From: Actinomycetota bacterium
GTDB taxonomy: Bacteria > Actinomycetota > Thermoleophilia > UBA2241
Length of the DNA stretch: 13,700 nucleotides
Assembly: GCA_012719015.1 (NCBI GenBank)
Contig: JAAYBE010000270.1
Coordinates: 1-13,700 of the forward strand
Direction: 5' to 3'
Below the pieces are notes generated by a model. It searched no databases, had not been told where the DNA came from, and saw only the letters and a list, made by a program, of their open reading frames with translations. Numbering within the stretch: position 1 is the stretch's first letter; each line of letters opens with the position of its first letter. Positions 1 through 6,964 of the stretch are shown in pieces. The translations under genes and the position numbers were made by a program.

Positions 1-999
1 ACGGAGCTCATCCTGAGGCTCTACAAGGCCCTGGTGGAGAAGGATCCGGACGTGGCGCTGCCGCAGTTCACGAGCTGCTCCCCGGGCTGGGTCAAGTACC
101 TCGAGCACTTCTACCCCGAGTACCTGCCCAACGCCTCGAGCGCCAAGAGCCCGCAGCAGATGTTCGGCGCGCTCATCAAGACGTACTACGCCGAGAAGCT
201 CGGACTGGACCCGGCCAAGATCGTGAGCTGCGCGCTCATGCCCTGCTCGGCCAAGAAGTTCGAGTGCAACCGGCCCGAGATGGTCGACTCGGGTTACCAG
301 GACGTCGACTTCGGCATCACCACGCGTGAGCTGGGCAAGATGTTCAAGGAAGTCGGCCTGCACGTGCCGAGCCTGCCCAAGAGCGACTTCGACGACCCCT
401 TCGGCACGGCCACCGGCTCCGGCGTGATCTTCGGCGCCACCGGCGGCGTGATGGAGAGCGCGCTGCGCACCGTCATCGAGCTGGTCACGGGCCTCAAGGT
501 CGAGAGCATCTACGAGCACGGCGACATCCTGCCGGTGCGCGGCTTCGACGGCGTGAAGTACGCCGAGATCACCATCCCGCAGGTCGGCCCGGTGCCCGAC
601 ATCCTCGCGCACCTCGTGCCGAACTGGGATTGGCTCAACGGAGCCACGCTCAAGGTGGCGGTGGCGCACGGCACGGCCAACGCCAAGAAGGTCATGGACG
701 ACATCAAGGCAGGCGGACACTTCTCCGAGTGCCACTTCGTCGAGTTCATGGCCTGTCCCGGCGGCTGCCTGGGCGGCGGCGGTCAGCCGATCCCCACGAG
801 CCCGGAGATCCGCGCCGCGCGCGCCAAGGCCATCTACGCGGAGGATTCCGCGTACGAGATCCGCAAGTCGTACGAGAACCCGGCCGTGATCCAGACCTAC
901 ACGGAGTTCCTCACGGAGGGTCCGTGCGGGGAGAAGAGCCACAAGCTGCTGCATACGGACTACACGGCTCGGGGCAAGCACATCCCCCAGGACGTCTGA
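1..999 (+). CDS. hydA: [FeFe]-hydrogenase catalytic subunit, C-terminal part (5' end outside window)
   Basis: Catalytic H-cluster domain of an [FeFe]-hydrogenase, which interconverts H2 with protons and electrons. The frame is open from base 1, so the N-terminal part, including any ferredoxin-like FeS domains, lies off the left edge; 332 residues are visible. All three signature regions are present: L1 as TSCSPGW (visible residues 24-30), L2 as MPCSAKKFE (80-88), and L3 as EFMACPGGCLGGGG with Cys252 and Cys256. The C-terminal small-subunit-like region ends near GEKSHKLLHTDY. L1 has Ser where the best-studied monomeric enzymes have a second Cys. From memory this form occurs in multimeric NAD(P)-linked or bifurcating HydA proteins, so this may be the HydA of a HydABC-type complex whose partners lie upstream. 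That subtype is inference. A strong hairpin follows the stop, separating it from the maturation genes. Confidence 0.95.
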   Translation, partial: TELILRLYKALVEKDPDVALPQFTSCSPGWVKYLEHFYPEYLPNASSAKSPQQMFGALIKTYYAEKLGLDPAKIVSCALMPCSAKKFECNRPEMVDSGYQDVDFGITTRELGKMFKEVGLHVPSLPKSDFDDPFGTATGSGVIFGATGGVMESALRTVIELVTGLKVESIYEHGDILPVRGFDGVKYAEITIPQVGPVPDILAHLVPNWDWLNGATLKVAVAHGTANAKKVMDDIKAGGHFSECHFVEFMACPGGCLGGGGQPIPTSPEIRAARAKAIYAEDSAYEIRKSYENPAVIQTYTEFLTEGPCGEKSHKLLHTDYTARGKHIPQDV

Positions 1000-1009
1000 G
1001 CCGACGGAT

Positions 1010-1049
1010 GGTGGAGGCGCCGCCGGTCCCCCGGCGGCGCCTCCCCACC
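1010..1049 (+). terminator. GC-rich hairpin downstream of hydA
   Basis: A perfect 14-bp stem (1013-1026 with 1031-1044) closes a TCCC loop. Outer GGT/ACC pairing (1010-1012 with 1047-1049) is possible across a two-base bulge. It starts 10 bases after the hydA stop. No T-run follows, as is usual for terminator-like hairpins in high-GC bacteria. It probably ends or attenuates the hydA transcript before the kinase-maturation unit. Confidence 0.7.
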
Positions 1050-1104
1050 AACGCCGCTGCGGGCGAGCTGACCTGAGTCAAGGCGGCTCGCCCGCCCGTT
1101 CGAG

Positions 1105-1110
1105 TAGACT
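1105..1110 (+). promoter_or_regulatory. Candidate -10 box (TAGACT) for a leaderless kinase/maturation transcript
   Basis: TAGACT matches the actinobacterial TANNNT -10 consensus and ends 8 bases before the ATG at 1119. Transcription would therefore start at or next to the start codon. No Shine-Dalgarno-like sequence precedes that ATG, which fits a leaderless mRNA. I see no convincing -35 hexamer at 16-19 bp. The hairpin at 1010-1049 separates this site from hydA. Confidence 0.45.
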
Positions 1111-1118
1111 GAGTGACG

Positions 1119-2465
1119 ATGTCCAGCGAGCCACAGCACACACCGCAGCACGCGGTCACCTACGTCGATCCGTTCCGCGACAGCGCCGCGCTGAGACCGA
1201 TCGCTCCGGAGGCGCGCGAGCTGCTCCACACCGTGAACCAGAAGATCGCTGCGCGCCCCTCCCTGCGCGCGATCGTCGACTACCTGTTCGAGCACACCCA
1301 GACCCTCATCCCCTGCGACCGCATGGGCCTGGCCTTCGTCGATGAGGGCAACGAGTTCGTCACCAGCTACTACAACCGCGCCACATACGACGAACTGCAC
1401 GTGCGGGACGGCTACCGCGAGGCGCTCCGCGGCAGTTCGCTCCTGAGGGTGCTCAGCAACGGTCTCCCGCGCATCATCAGCGACCTCGAGGCGTACGCCC
1501 GCGAGCACCCGCGCAGCCGCTCCACGCGCCTGCTCATCCGCGAGGGCGTACGCTCCAGCCTCACCTGCCCGCTGAGCGTCGAAGGGCGGGTCGTCGGGTT
1601 CATCTTCCGCAGCTCACGCACGCCGCACTCGTACGGCCCCCAGCACATCGAGCTGCAGATGGCGATCACCGAGCGGCTCAGCCAGGCGGTCGAGAAGGCG
1701 TGGCGCATCGAGCAGCTCGAGGAGGCCAACCACGCCTACACCCAGATGCTCGGGTTCGTGAGTCACGAGCTCAAGAGCCCGGTCGCCTCCATGGTCACCG
1801 ACGCCCAGATCCTCGCCGAGGGCTATCTGGGCGATCTGACGGACGAGCAGCGCGCCAAGTGCGAGAGCATGATCCGGAAGGGGCAGTATCTCCTCGGTCT
1901 GGTGCGCGAGTACCTCGACCTCGCCCGTGTCGAGGGCGGCGAGCTCAAGCTGCAGACGCGTTCCCAGGTGGACGTGATGCGCGAGGTGCTCGACGACGCC
2001 GTCGACATCGTCCGCCCCCAGGCGGACGCGCACGGCATGCAGCTCATCGTCTGCGTCCCCTCTCCGGCCCTCCCCCCGGTGTGCTGCGACCCCAACCTGC
2101 TGCGCATCGTGACCGTGAACCTGCTCGACAACGCCGTGAAGTACGGCAACGAGGGCGGCGACATCCGCGTCAAGGCGGAGGTGTTCACCGACCACCGCGG
2201 CGAACCCCGCCTCAGGATCGCGGTGTGGAACAGCGGCCCCGGATTCAGCCGCGACCAGCGCGACAAGCTCTTCCGCCGCTTCTCGCGCCTCGACGATCCG
2301 GCCCTCAAGAGCCGCCGCGGCACCGGCGTCGGGCTGTACAACTCCTGGCGCATCGTGCAGCTGCACAAGGGCCGCATCACGGCCCACTCGGAGCAGGGCG
2401 AGTGGGCGGAGTTCAGTTTCGAGATCCCGGCCACGGCCGATTGTGCCGAGCCTGAAGCTGTCTAA
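1119..2465 (+). CDS. Soluble GAF-domain sensor histidine kinase, first gene of the maturation unit
   Basis: Cytoplasmic sensor histidine kinase of about 448 residues. Residues about 30-195 look like a GAF sensor domain (CDRMGLAFVDEGN near its start, SLTCPLSVEGRVVGFIF near its end), joined by a short helical linker to a HisKA domain. The phospho-accepting His is in GFVSHELKSP (about residue 216). The HATPase domain has an N box (DNAVKYGNEGG, about 337-347), a G1 box (WNSGPGF, about 370-376) and a G2 box (RGTGVGL, about 400-406). There are no transmembrane segments, signal peptide or receiver domain, so it should sense an internal signal. I chose ATG 1119 because of the -10 box 8 bases upstream and the absence of a ribosome site; GTG 1113 is the alternative. 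hydG begins 15 bases after its stop, so the two are probably co-transcribed. No response regulator is visible, so its target is unknown. Confidence 0.9.
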   Translation: MSSEPQHTPQHAVTYVDPFRDSAALRPIAPEARELLHTVNQKIAARPSLRAIVDYLFEHTQTLIPCDRMGLAFVDEGNEFVTSYYNRATYDELHVRDGYREALRGSSLLRVLSNGLPRIISDLEAYAREHPRSRSTRLLIREGVRSSLTCPLSVEGRVVGFIFRSSRTPHSYGPQHIELQMAITERLSQAVEKAWRIEQLEEANHAYTQMLGFVSHELKSPVASMVTDAQILAEGYLGDLTDEQRAKCESMIRKGQYLLGLVREYLDLARVEGGELKLQTRSQVDVMREVLDDAVDIVRPQADAHGMQLIVCVPSPALPPVCCDPNLLRIVTVNLLDNAVKYGNEGGDIRVKAEVFTDHRGEPRLRIAVWNSGPGFSRDQRDKLFRRFSRLDDPALKSRRGTGVGLYNSWRIVQLHKGRITAHSEQGEWAEFSFEIPATADCAEPEAV

Positions 2466-2480
2466 CCGAGGGAGTTGTCC

Positions 2481-3884
2481 ATGACAGCCGTAGTAGAGAA
2501 GGGAACGTTCATCGACGACGCCGCCGTCGAGGACGCGTTGCGCGCCGCATCGACCAAGGATGCCGGCCGCGTACGCGAGATCCTCGCCAAGGCCGAAGAG
2601 CTCAAGGGCCTGGACATGGACGAGGTGGCGGTGCTCTCGTCGATCAGCGACCCCGAGCTCATGGCCGAGCTGTTCGCCACCGCACGCGAGGTCAAGGAGG
2701 CCATCTACGGCGCGCGCCTCGTGCTGTTCGCGCCGCTCTACATCAGCAACCTCTGCACCAACGACTGCCTCTACTGCGCCTTCCGGGTGCGCAACAAGGC
2801 GCTCCGGCGCCGCGCGCTCACGCAGGAGGAGATCCGGCACGAGGTCGAGGTGCTGGTCGACCAGGGACACAAGCGCGTGCTGCTCGTGGCGGGCGAGTCC
2901 TACCCCAAGGAGAACGGCTTCCAGTACGTGCTGGACAGCATCGCGACGGTCTACGACGTCAAGCGCGGCAACGGCGAGATCCGGCGCGTCAACGTCAACG
3001 TCGCGCCGCTCTCGGTGGACGAGTTCCGCGCCCTCAAGGCCACCGGCATCGGCACGTTCCAGCTCTTCCAGGAGACCTACCACCGCGCCACGTACAAAGC
3101 GGTGCACGTGGGCGGCAAGAAGAAGGACTTCGACTGGCGCGTGACCGGGATGCATCGCGCCATGGAGGCGGGCATCGACGACGTCGGCATCGGCGTGCTC
3201 TTCGGGCTCGCCGACTGGCGCTTCGAGATCCTCGCCATGCTGCAGCACATCCGCGAGCTCGAGCGCGCCTACGGAGTGGGTCCGCACACCATCAGCGTGC
3301 CGCGCCTCGAGCCGGCCAGCGGCTCGGACATGGCGAGCCACCCGCCGCAGCCGGTGAGCGACGTCGACTTCCGCAAACTGGTCGCCATCCTGCGGCTCGC
3401 CGTCCCCTACACGGGCATGATCCTCAGCACCCGCGAGACGGCCAACCTGCGCCGCGAGACCTTCGCGCTCGGCATCAGCCAGATCAGCGCCGGCAGTCGC
3501 ACCAACCCCGGCGGTTACGAAGAGGATGAGGAGTTCGACGCGGCGCAGTTCCAGCTCGGCGACCACCGCTCGTTGGACGAAGTGATCCGCGACATCTCCG
3601 AACTCGGGTTCGTGCCCAGTTTCTGCACCGCCTGCTACCGCCTGGGACGCACGGGCATGGACTTCATGGATCTCGCCAAACCGGGCGACATCAAGCATCA
3701 CTGCGACCCCAACGCGCTCAGTACCTACCTCGAGTACCTGCTCGACTACGGCGCCCCGGAGACCCGCAGGGTCGGCGAGGAGACCATCGCGCGCAAGGTC
3801 GCGGAGATGGACCCCATCCGCCGCGCCCACACCGAGAAGATGCTCGACCGGGTGCGCGCCGGCAAGCGCGACGTGCTCTGCTGA
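2481..3884 (+). CDS. hydG: [FeFe]-hydrogenase maturase HydG, radical SAM tyrosine lyase
   Basis: Radical SAM enzyme that cleaves tyrosine to p-cresol and dehydroglycine and then to CO and cyanide, delivering a Cys-bound Fe(CO)2(CN) unit for the H-cluster (family knowledge). The protein has 467 residues, the usual length. The N-terminal radical SAM cluster motif is CTNDCLYC with Cys92, Cys96 and Cys99. The HydG-specific C-terminal motif CX2CX22C is intact (Cys382, Cys385, Cys408) and carries the auxiliary cluster that binds the dangler iron. ATG 2481 is preceded by GAGGGAG at 2468-2474 with good spacing; the in-frame TTG at 2475 is too close to it. The gene follows the kinase by 15 bases and precedes the small ACT-like gene by 56 bases. 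The protein ends in the dipeptide Leu-Cys. Confidence 0.97.
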   Translation: MTAVVEKGTFIDDAAVEDALRAASTKDAGRVREILAKAEELKGLDMDEVAVLSSISDPELMAELFATAREVKEAIYGARLVLFAPLYISNLCTNDCLYCAFRVRNKALRRRALTQEEIRHEVEVLVDQGHKRVLLVAGESYPKENGFQYVLDSIATVYDVKRGNGEIRRVNVNVAPLSVDEFRALKATGIGTFQLFQETYHRATYKAVHVGGKKKDFDWRVTGMHRAMEAGIDDVGIGVLFGLADWRFEILAMLQHIRELERAYGVGPHTISVPRLEPASGSDMASHPPQPVSDVDFRKLVAILRLAVPYTGMILSTRETANLRRETFALGISQISAGSRTNPGGYEEDEEFDAAQFQLGDHRSLDEVIRDISELGFVPSFCTACYRLGRTGMDFMDLAKPGDIKHHCDPNALSTYLEYLLDYGAPETRRVGEETIARKVAEMDPIRRAHTEKMLDRVRAGKRDVLC

Positions 3885-3907
3885 CCAGACAGACCATCCA
3901 GCCCACA

Positions 3908-3922
3908 CGCGATCGGATCGCG
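3908..3922. promoter_or_regulatory. 15-base perfect dyad (CGCGATC-G-GATCGCG) in the hydG-to-ACT gene gap
   Basis: CGCGATC at 3908-3914 is mirrored by GATCGCG at 3916-3922 around a single central base. The one-base centre is too tight for a full-length RNA hairpin, so a protein-binding operator is as plausible as an RNA structure. It ends just before the AAGGAGGGG ribosome site of the next gene. Function is inferred only from symmetry and position, and chance palindromes are common at this GC content. Confidence 0.3.
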
Positions 3923-3940
3923 GCCAAGGAGGGGATCATC

Positions 3941-4204
3941 ATGACTGACGACCACATCATCCTCGGGATCCACGTCACCGACCGGTTGCAGGAAGCCCGT
4001 GACGTACAGGCTGTCTTCACCGAGTTCGGCTGCAACATCAAGACCCGCATCGGACTGCACGACGTGGACGAGTCGTACTGCTCCCCGAGCGGGGTCGTGC
4101 TGATCGAGTTCTTCGGCGACGAGGCCCAGGCGGACGCCATGGCGGCCAAGCTCAACGCGGTCGAGGGCGTCCACGTCCAGAAGATGGTGTTCGACCATCC
4201 CTGA
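3941..4204 (+). CDS. Small ACT-like protein, TM1266-type iron-only hydrogenase system regulator
   Basis: An 87-residue protein with an ACT/ferredoxin-like pattern: an initial strand (HIILGIHVTDR), a helix, a strand with the conserved-looking NIKTRIGLHD, a strand SGVVLIEFFGD, a helix, and a final strand VHVQKMVFDHP. Length, the IKTRIGLH segment and the KMVF ending match the family annotated as putative iron-only hydrogenase system regulator (TM1266-like), found in genomes with hydEFG. No DNA-binding helix-turn-helix is visible, so a direct transcription-factor role is not supported. It may bind a small ligand or a maturase. The start is clear: AAGGAGGGG lies about 7 bases before ATG 3941. It lies between hydG and the lyase gene, 46 bases before the latter. 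Confidence 0.85.
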   Translation: MTDDHIILGIHVTDRLQEARDVQAVFTEFGCNIKTRIGLHDVDESYCSPSGVVLIEFFGDEAQADAMAAKLNAVEGVHVQKMVFDHP

Positions 4205-4250
4205 GAGCGGCCACACACGCATCGAGCATGACCTGATCGGAGAGGTCGCC

Positions 4251-5633
4251 GTGCCGGCCGGGAGCCTGCACGGCGCCCACACCGAGCGGGCGCTCGAGAG
4301 CTTCCCCCTCTCCGGACTGCCGGTCCACGCCGAGCTGGCCCGGGCCTACGGAGCGGTCAAGCTCGCCTGCGCCAGGACCAACCGTCAACTCGGCGTCTGG
4401 GCCGGCGACGACGCCAAGGCCGAGGCCATCGAGCGCGCCTGCCGCGAGCTGGCCGACGGTTCCCTCGACGGCCACATCGTCGTCGACCGTCTGCAGGGCG
4501 GGGCCGGGGCGAGCACCAACATGAACGTCAATGAGGTGCTCGCCAACCGCGCCCTGCAGCTGCTCGGCGAGACGCCGGGTTCATACGACAGGGTCTCCCC
4601 CGCCGCGGACCTCGACCTCCATCAGAGCGCCAACGACACCTACCCCACCGCGCTGCGCCTGGCGACGATAGGCCTCCTGCACGGTCTCGAGGAGCAGGTC
4701 GTCTCCCTCCAGGAGACGTTCAGGGCCAAAGAGCAGGAGTACGCGCACGTGGTCAAGGTGGGCCGCACCCAGTGTCAGGACACGGTGCTCACCACGCTCG
4801 GCCGCGAGATGGGCGCCTATGCCGAGGCGCTCGACCGCGACCGCTGGCGCGTCCACAAATGCGAGGAGCGCCTCCGGGTGGTCAACCTCGGGGGGACCGC
4901 CATCGGCTCCGGGTTCGCCGCCCCCCGGCAGTACGTCTTCCGCGTCGTGGACGTGCTGCGCGAGCTCTCGGGCATCGGCTTCGTCCGCGCCGAGAACCTC
5001 ACGGACGCCACGCAGAACGCCGACGTGCTCGTCGAGGTCAGCGGAGTCCTCAAGACGCACGCCGTGACCCTGCTCAAGATCGCCGGCGACCTGCGGCTGA
5101 TGAGCTCGGGCCCGGACGCCGGCCTGGGGGAGATCCGGCTGCCGCGCCGGCAGGGCGGATCCGCCGCCGTCCCCGGCAGGATCGACCCGGTGATCCCCGA
5201 GGCCGTGAGCCAGGTGGCTCTCTACGTGTTCGGCTGCGACGCCACGATCGCCGTCGCCGCCGGCTCGGGCAGTCTGGAGCTGAACGCGTTCCTCCCCCTG
5301 GTGGCGGACAGGCTCCTCGAGAGCCTGCGCCTGCTGGCCCACGCCGACGAGACGCTGCGTCGCCTGTGCGTCGAAGGACTCGAGGCCGACGAGGAGCGCT
5401 GCGCCGCCCAGGTCCACGCCTCGGCCGCGGCGGCCACGGCGCTGGTCCCCGAGATCGGCGACGAGGCCGCTCGCGACATCGCCCACCGTGCCCGCGAGCG
5501 CGGCGCGACGGTCCGGGAGGTCGTCCTCGCCGACGGAGTGCTCACCGCGGACCGGTACGACGAACTGCTCACTGCGGAGGCCGTCTGCCGCCTGGGCACC
5601 CCGGGGATGGGCAGTCGCGGCGCGCAGGACTGA
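4251..5633 (+). CDS. Aspartase/fumarase-superfamily lyase with remodelled active site, in the maturation operon
   Basis: A 460-residue member of the superfamily containing aspartate ammonia-lyase and fumarase. Landmarks sit at a constant offset of -14 from standard aspartase numbering: GASTNMNVNEVLANRA (86-101), HQSAND (124-129), GRTQ (171-174), VNLGGTAIGSG (211-221) and the signature GSAAVPGRIDPVIPE (303-317). The catalytic-base Ser is kept (Ser304, standard 318). Residues that usually hold the substrate differ: Thr101 is Ala87, Thr141 is Ala127, Ser319 is Ala305, Lys324 is Arg310 and Asn326 is Asp312. The fold is therefore clear but aspartate may not be the substrate. Annotation pipelines would probably call it aspA. 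GTG 4251 is chosen for the GGAGAGG site at 4239-4245. It lies 46 bases after the ACT-like gene and 22 before hydF. Its place among hydG, hydF and hydE suggests a role in H-cluster assembly, perhaps supplying ammonia or an adt-bridge precursor; this is inference. Confidence 0.85.
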   Translation: MPAGSLHGAHTERALESFPLSGLPVHAELARAYGAVKLACARTNRQLGVWAGDDAKAEAIERACRELADGSLDGHIVVDRLQGGAGASTNMNVNEVLANRALQLLGETPGSYDRVSPAADLDLHQSANDTYPTALRLATIGLLHGLEEQVVSLQETFRAKEQEYAHVVKVGRTQCQDTVLTTLGREMGAYAEALDRDRWRVHKCEERLRVVNLGGTAIGSGFAAPRQYVFRVVDVLRELSGIGFVRAENLTDATQNADVLVEVSGVLKTHAVTLLKIAGDLRLMSSGPDAGLGEIRLPRRQGGSAAVPGRIDPVIPEAVSQVALYVFGCDATIAVAAGSGSLELNAFLPLVADRLLESLRLLAHADETLRRLCVEGLEADEERCAAQVHASAAAATALVPEIGDEAARDIAHRARERGATVREVVLADGVLTADRYDELLTAEAVCRLGTPGMGSRGAQD

Positions 5634-5655
5634 CGCACACGGAAAGGATCTCCCC

Positions 5656-6963
5656 ATGAGCCTGATGGACGCGCCCAAAGGCATGCGGCTCCACATCGGG
5701 ATCTTCGGCCGGCGCAACGTCGGCAAGTCGAGCCTGCTGAACGCGATCACGCGACAGGAAGTCAGCATCGTCAGCGATTTCGCCGGCACCACGACCGACC
5801 CGGTCGAGAAGCCCATGGAACTGCTGCCGCTCGGCCCTGTGCTCTTCATCGACACGGCCGGCATCGACGACGTCGGCACTCTCGGCGAGCTGCGCGCCCG
5901 GCGCACCATGCAGGTGTTCGACCGCACCGACCTCGGCGTGCTGGTGACGGAGGCCGGGAGCTGGGGCGAGTACGAGGACGGCATCGTCGACGAGTTCCTC
6001 GAGCGCGGGACGCCGATCGTCGTGGTCTTCAACAAGAGCGACATGGTCACGAGGCCTGCTCCGGTCAAACGCCTCGAGGATCTCAGGATCAAGCCCGTCT
6101 TCACGGCCGCCCACGAGAGGCGCGGCGTGCTCGACTTCCGTCAGGCGCTGCTCGACGCCGCGCCGCCGGACTTCATCGACAACCCGTCGATCCTGGGCGA
6201 CCTGGTCACCACCGGCGAGCTCGCCGTCCTCGTCGTGCCCATCGACAAGGAGGCGCCGCGCGGACGCCTGATCCTGCCGCAGGTACAGAGCATCCGCGAC
6301 CTGATGGACAGCGACGCCATGGCGCTGGTGGTCAAGGAGCGCGAGCTGCACAACGCGCTGGCCCGGCTCACCCGGCCACCGCGGCTGGTCGTGACCGACT
6401 CGCAGGCGTTCCTCAAAGTGGCGGCCGACACGCCGCCCGAGGTGCCGATGACCAGCTTCAGCATCCTCTTCAGCCGCTTCAAGGGCGACCTCGTGAGCCA
6501 GGTGGAGGGCACGCTCGCGGTGGACGGACTGAAGAGCGGCGCCAACATCCTCATCGCCGAGGCCTGCAGCCACCACCCCATCGCCGAGGACATCGGCCGG
6601 GTCAAGATCCCGCGCTGGCTCACCCAGTATGTGGGCGGCAAGCTCAACATCGAGCACATGCAGGGGCACGACTTCCCCGAGGATCTCACCGGTTGGGATC
6701 TGGTCATCCACTGCGGGGGTTGCACCTTCAACCGGAGGGCCATGCTGGGACGCATCATGCGCTGCCGCGAGCAGGGAGTGCCGATCACCAACTACGGTCT
6801 CGTGATCGCCTTCAGCCTGGGCATCTTCGAGCGTGCCCTGCAGCCGTTCCCGGCCGCTCTCGAGGCGCTGCGGGCGGCGCAGGCGCGGCAAGCCGGACAC
6901 CCCACCGCGGCAGCCGTGACCGCGGAGCTGCCCGCCGACGTCGCGGTCGACGACCTCTGCTGA
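5656..6963 (+). CDS. hydF: [FeFe]-hydrogenase maturation GTPase HydF
   Basis: GTPase scaffold on which the [2Fe] subcluster is assembled and from which it passes to HydA (family knowledge). G-domain motifs: P-loop GRRNVGKS (18-25), switch region GTTTDP (44-49), DTAG (66-69) and NKSD (126-129). The C-terminal cluster-binding domain has Cys304-x-His306 and then HCGGC (352-356), the HydF pattern of CxH followed after 45 residues by HCxxC. ATG 5656 is chosen over upstream in-frame starts because homology begins at RLHIGIFGRRN and GGAAAGGA precedes it; the upstream extension would overlap the lyase gene by about 145 bases. At 435 residues it is somewhat longer than I expect for the family, owing to an Ala-rich tail (about 405-435) ending in Leu-Cys. 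Only one base separates it from hydE. Confidence 0.97.
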   Translation: MSLMDAPKGMRLHIGIFGRRNVGKSSLLNAITRQEVSIVSDFAGTTTDPVEKPMELLPLGPVLFIDTAGIDDVGTLGELRARRTMQVFDRTDLGVLVTEAGSWGEYEDGIVDEFLERGTPIVVVFNKSDMVTRPAPVKRLEDLRIKPVFTAAHERRGVLDFRQALLDAAPPDFIDNPSILGDLVTTGELAVLVVPIDKEAPRGRLILPQVQSIRDLMDSDAMALVVKERELHNALARLTRPPRLVVTDSQAFLKVAADTPPEVPMTSFSILFSRFKGDLVSQVEGTLAVDGLKSGANILIAEACSHHPIAEDIGRVKIPRWLTQYVGGKLNIEHMQGHDFPEDLTGWDLVIHCGGCTFNRRAMLGRIMRCREQGVPITNYGLVIAFSLGIFERALQPFPAALEALRAAQARQAGHPTAAAVTAELPADVAVDDLC

Positions 6964-6964
6964 T

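Noticed and set aside
1614..3908. Long antisense open frame (764 codons, minus strand) across the kinase and hydG
   Set aside because: It is the mirror of strongly coding GC-rich genes with clear catalytic motifs on the + strand. Its translation is His/Val/Ala/Glu-rich and has no domain pattern.
4251..5633. Straightforward assignment as aspartate ammonia-lyase aspA
   Set aside because: The fold and catalytic Ser agree, but too many conserved substrate-contact positions differ to state the substrate.
5488..5655. N-terminal extension of HydF to an upstream start
   Set aside because: The extra 56 residues overlap the lyase gene out of frame and do not resemble HydF. ATG 5656 has a ribosome site and matches the family start.
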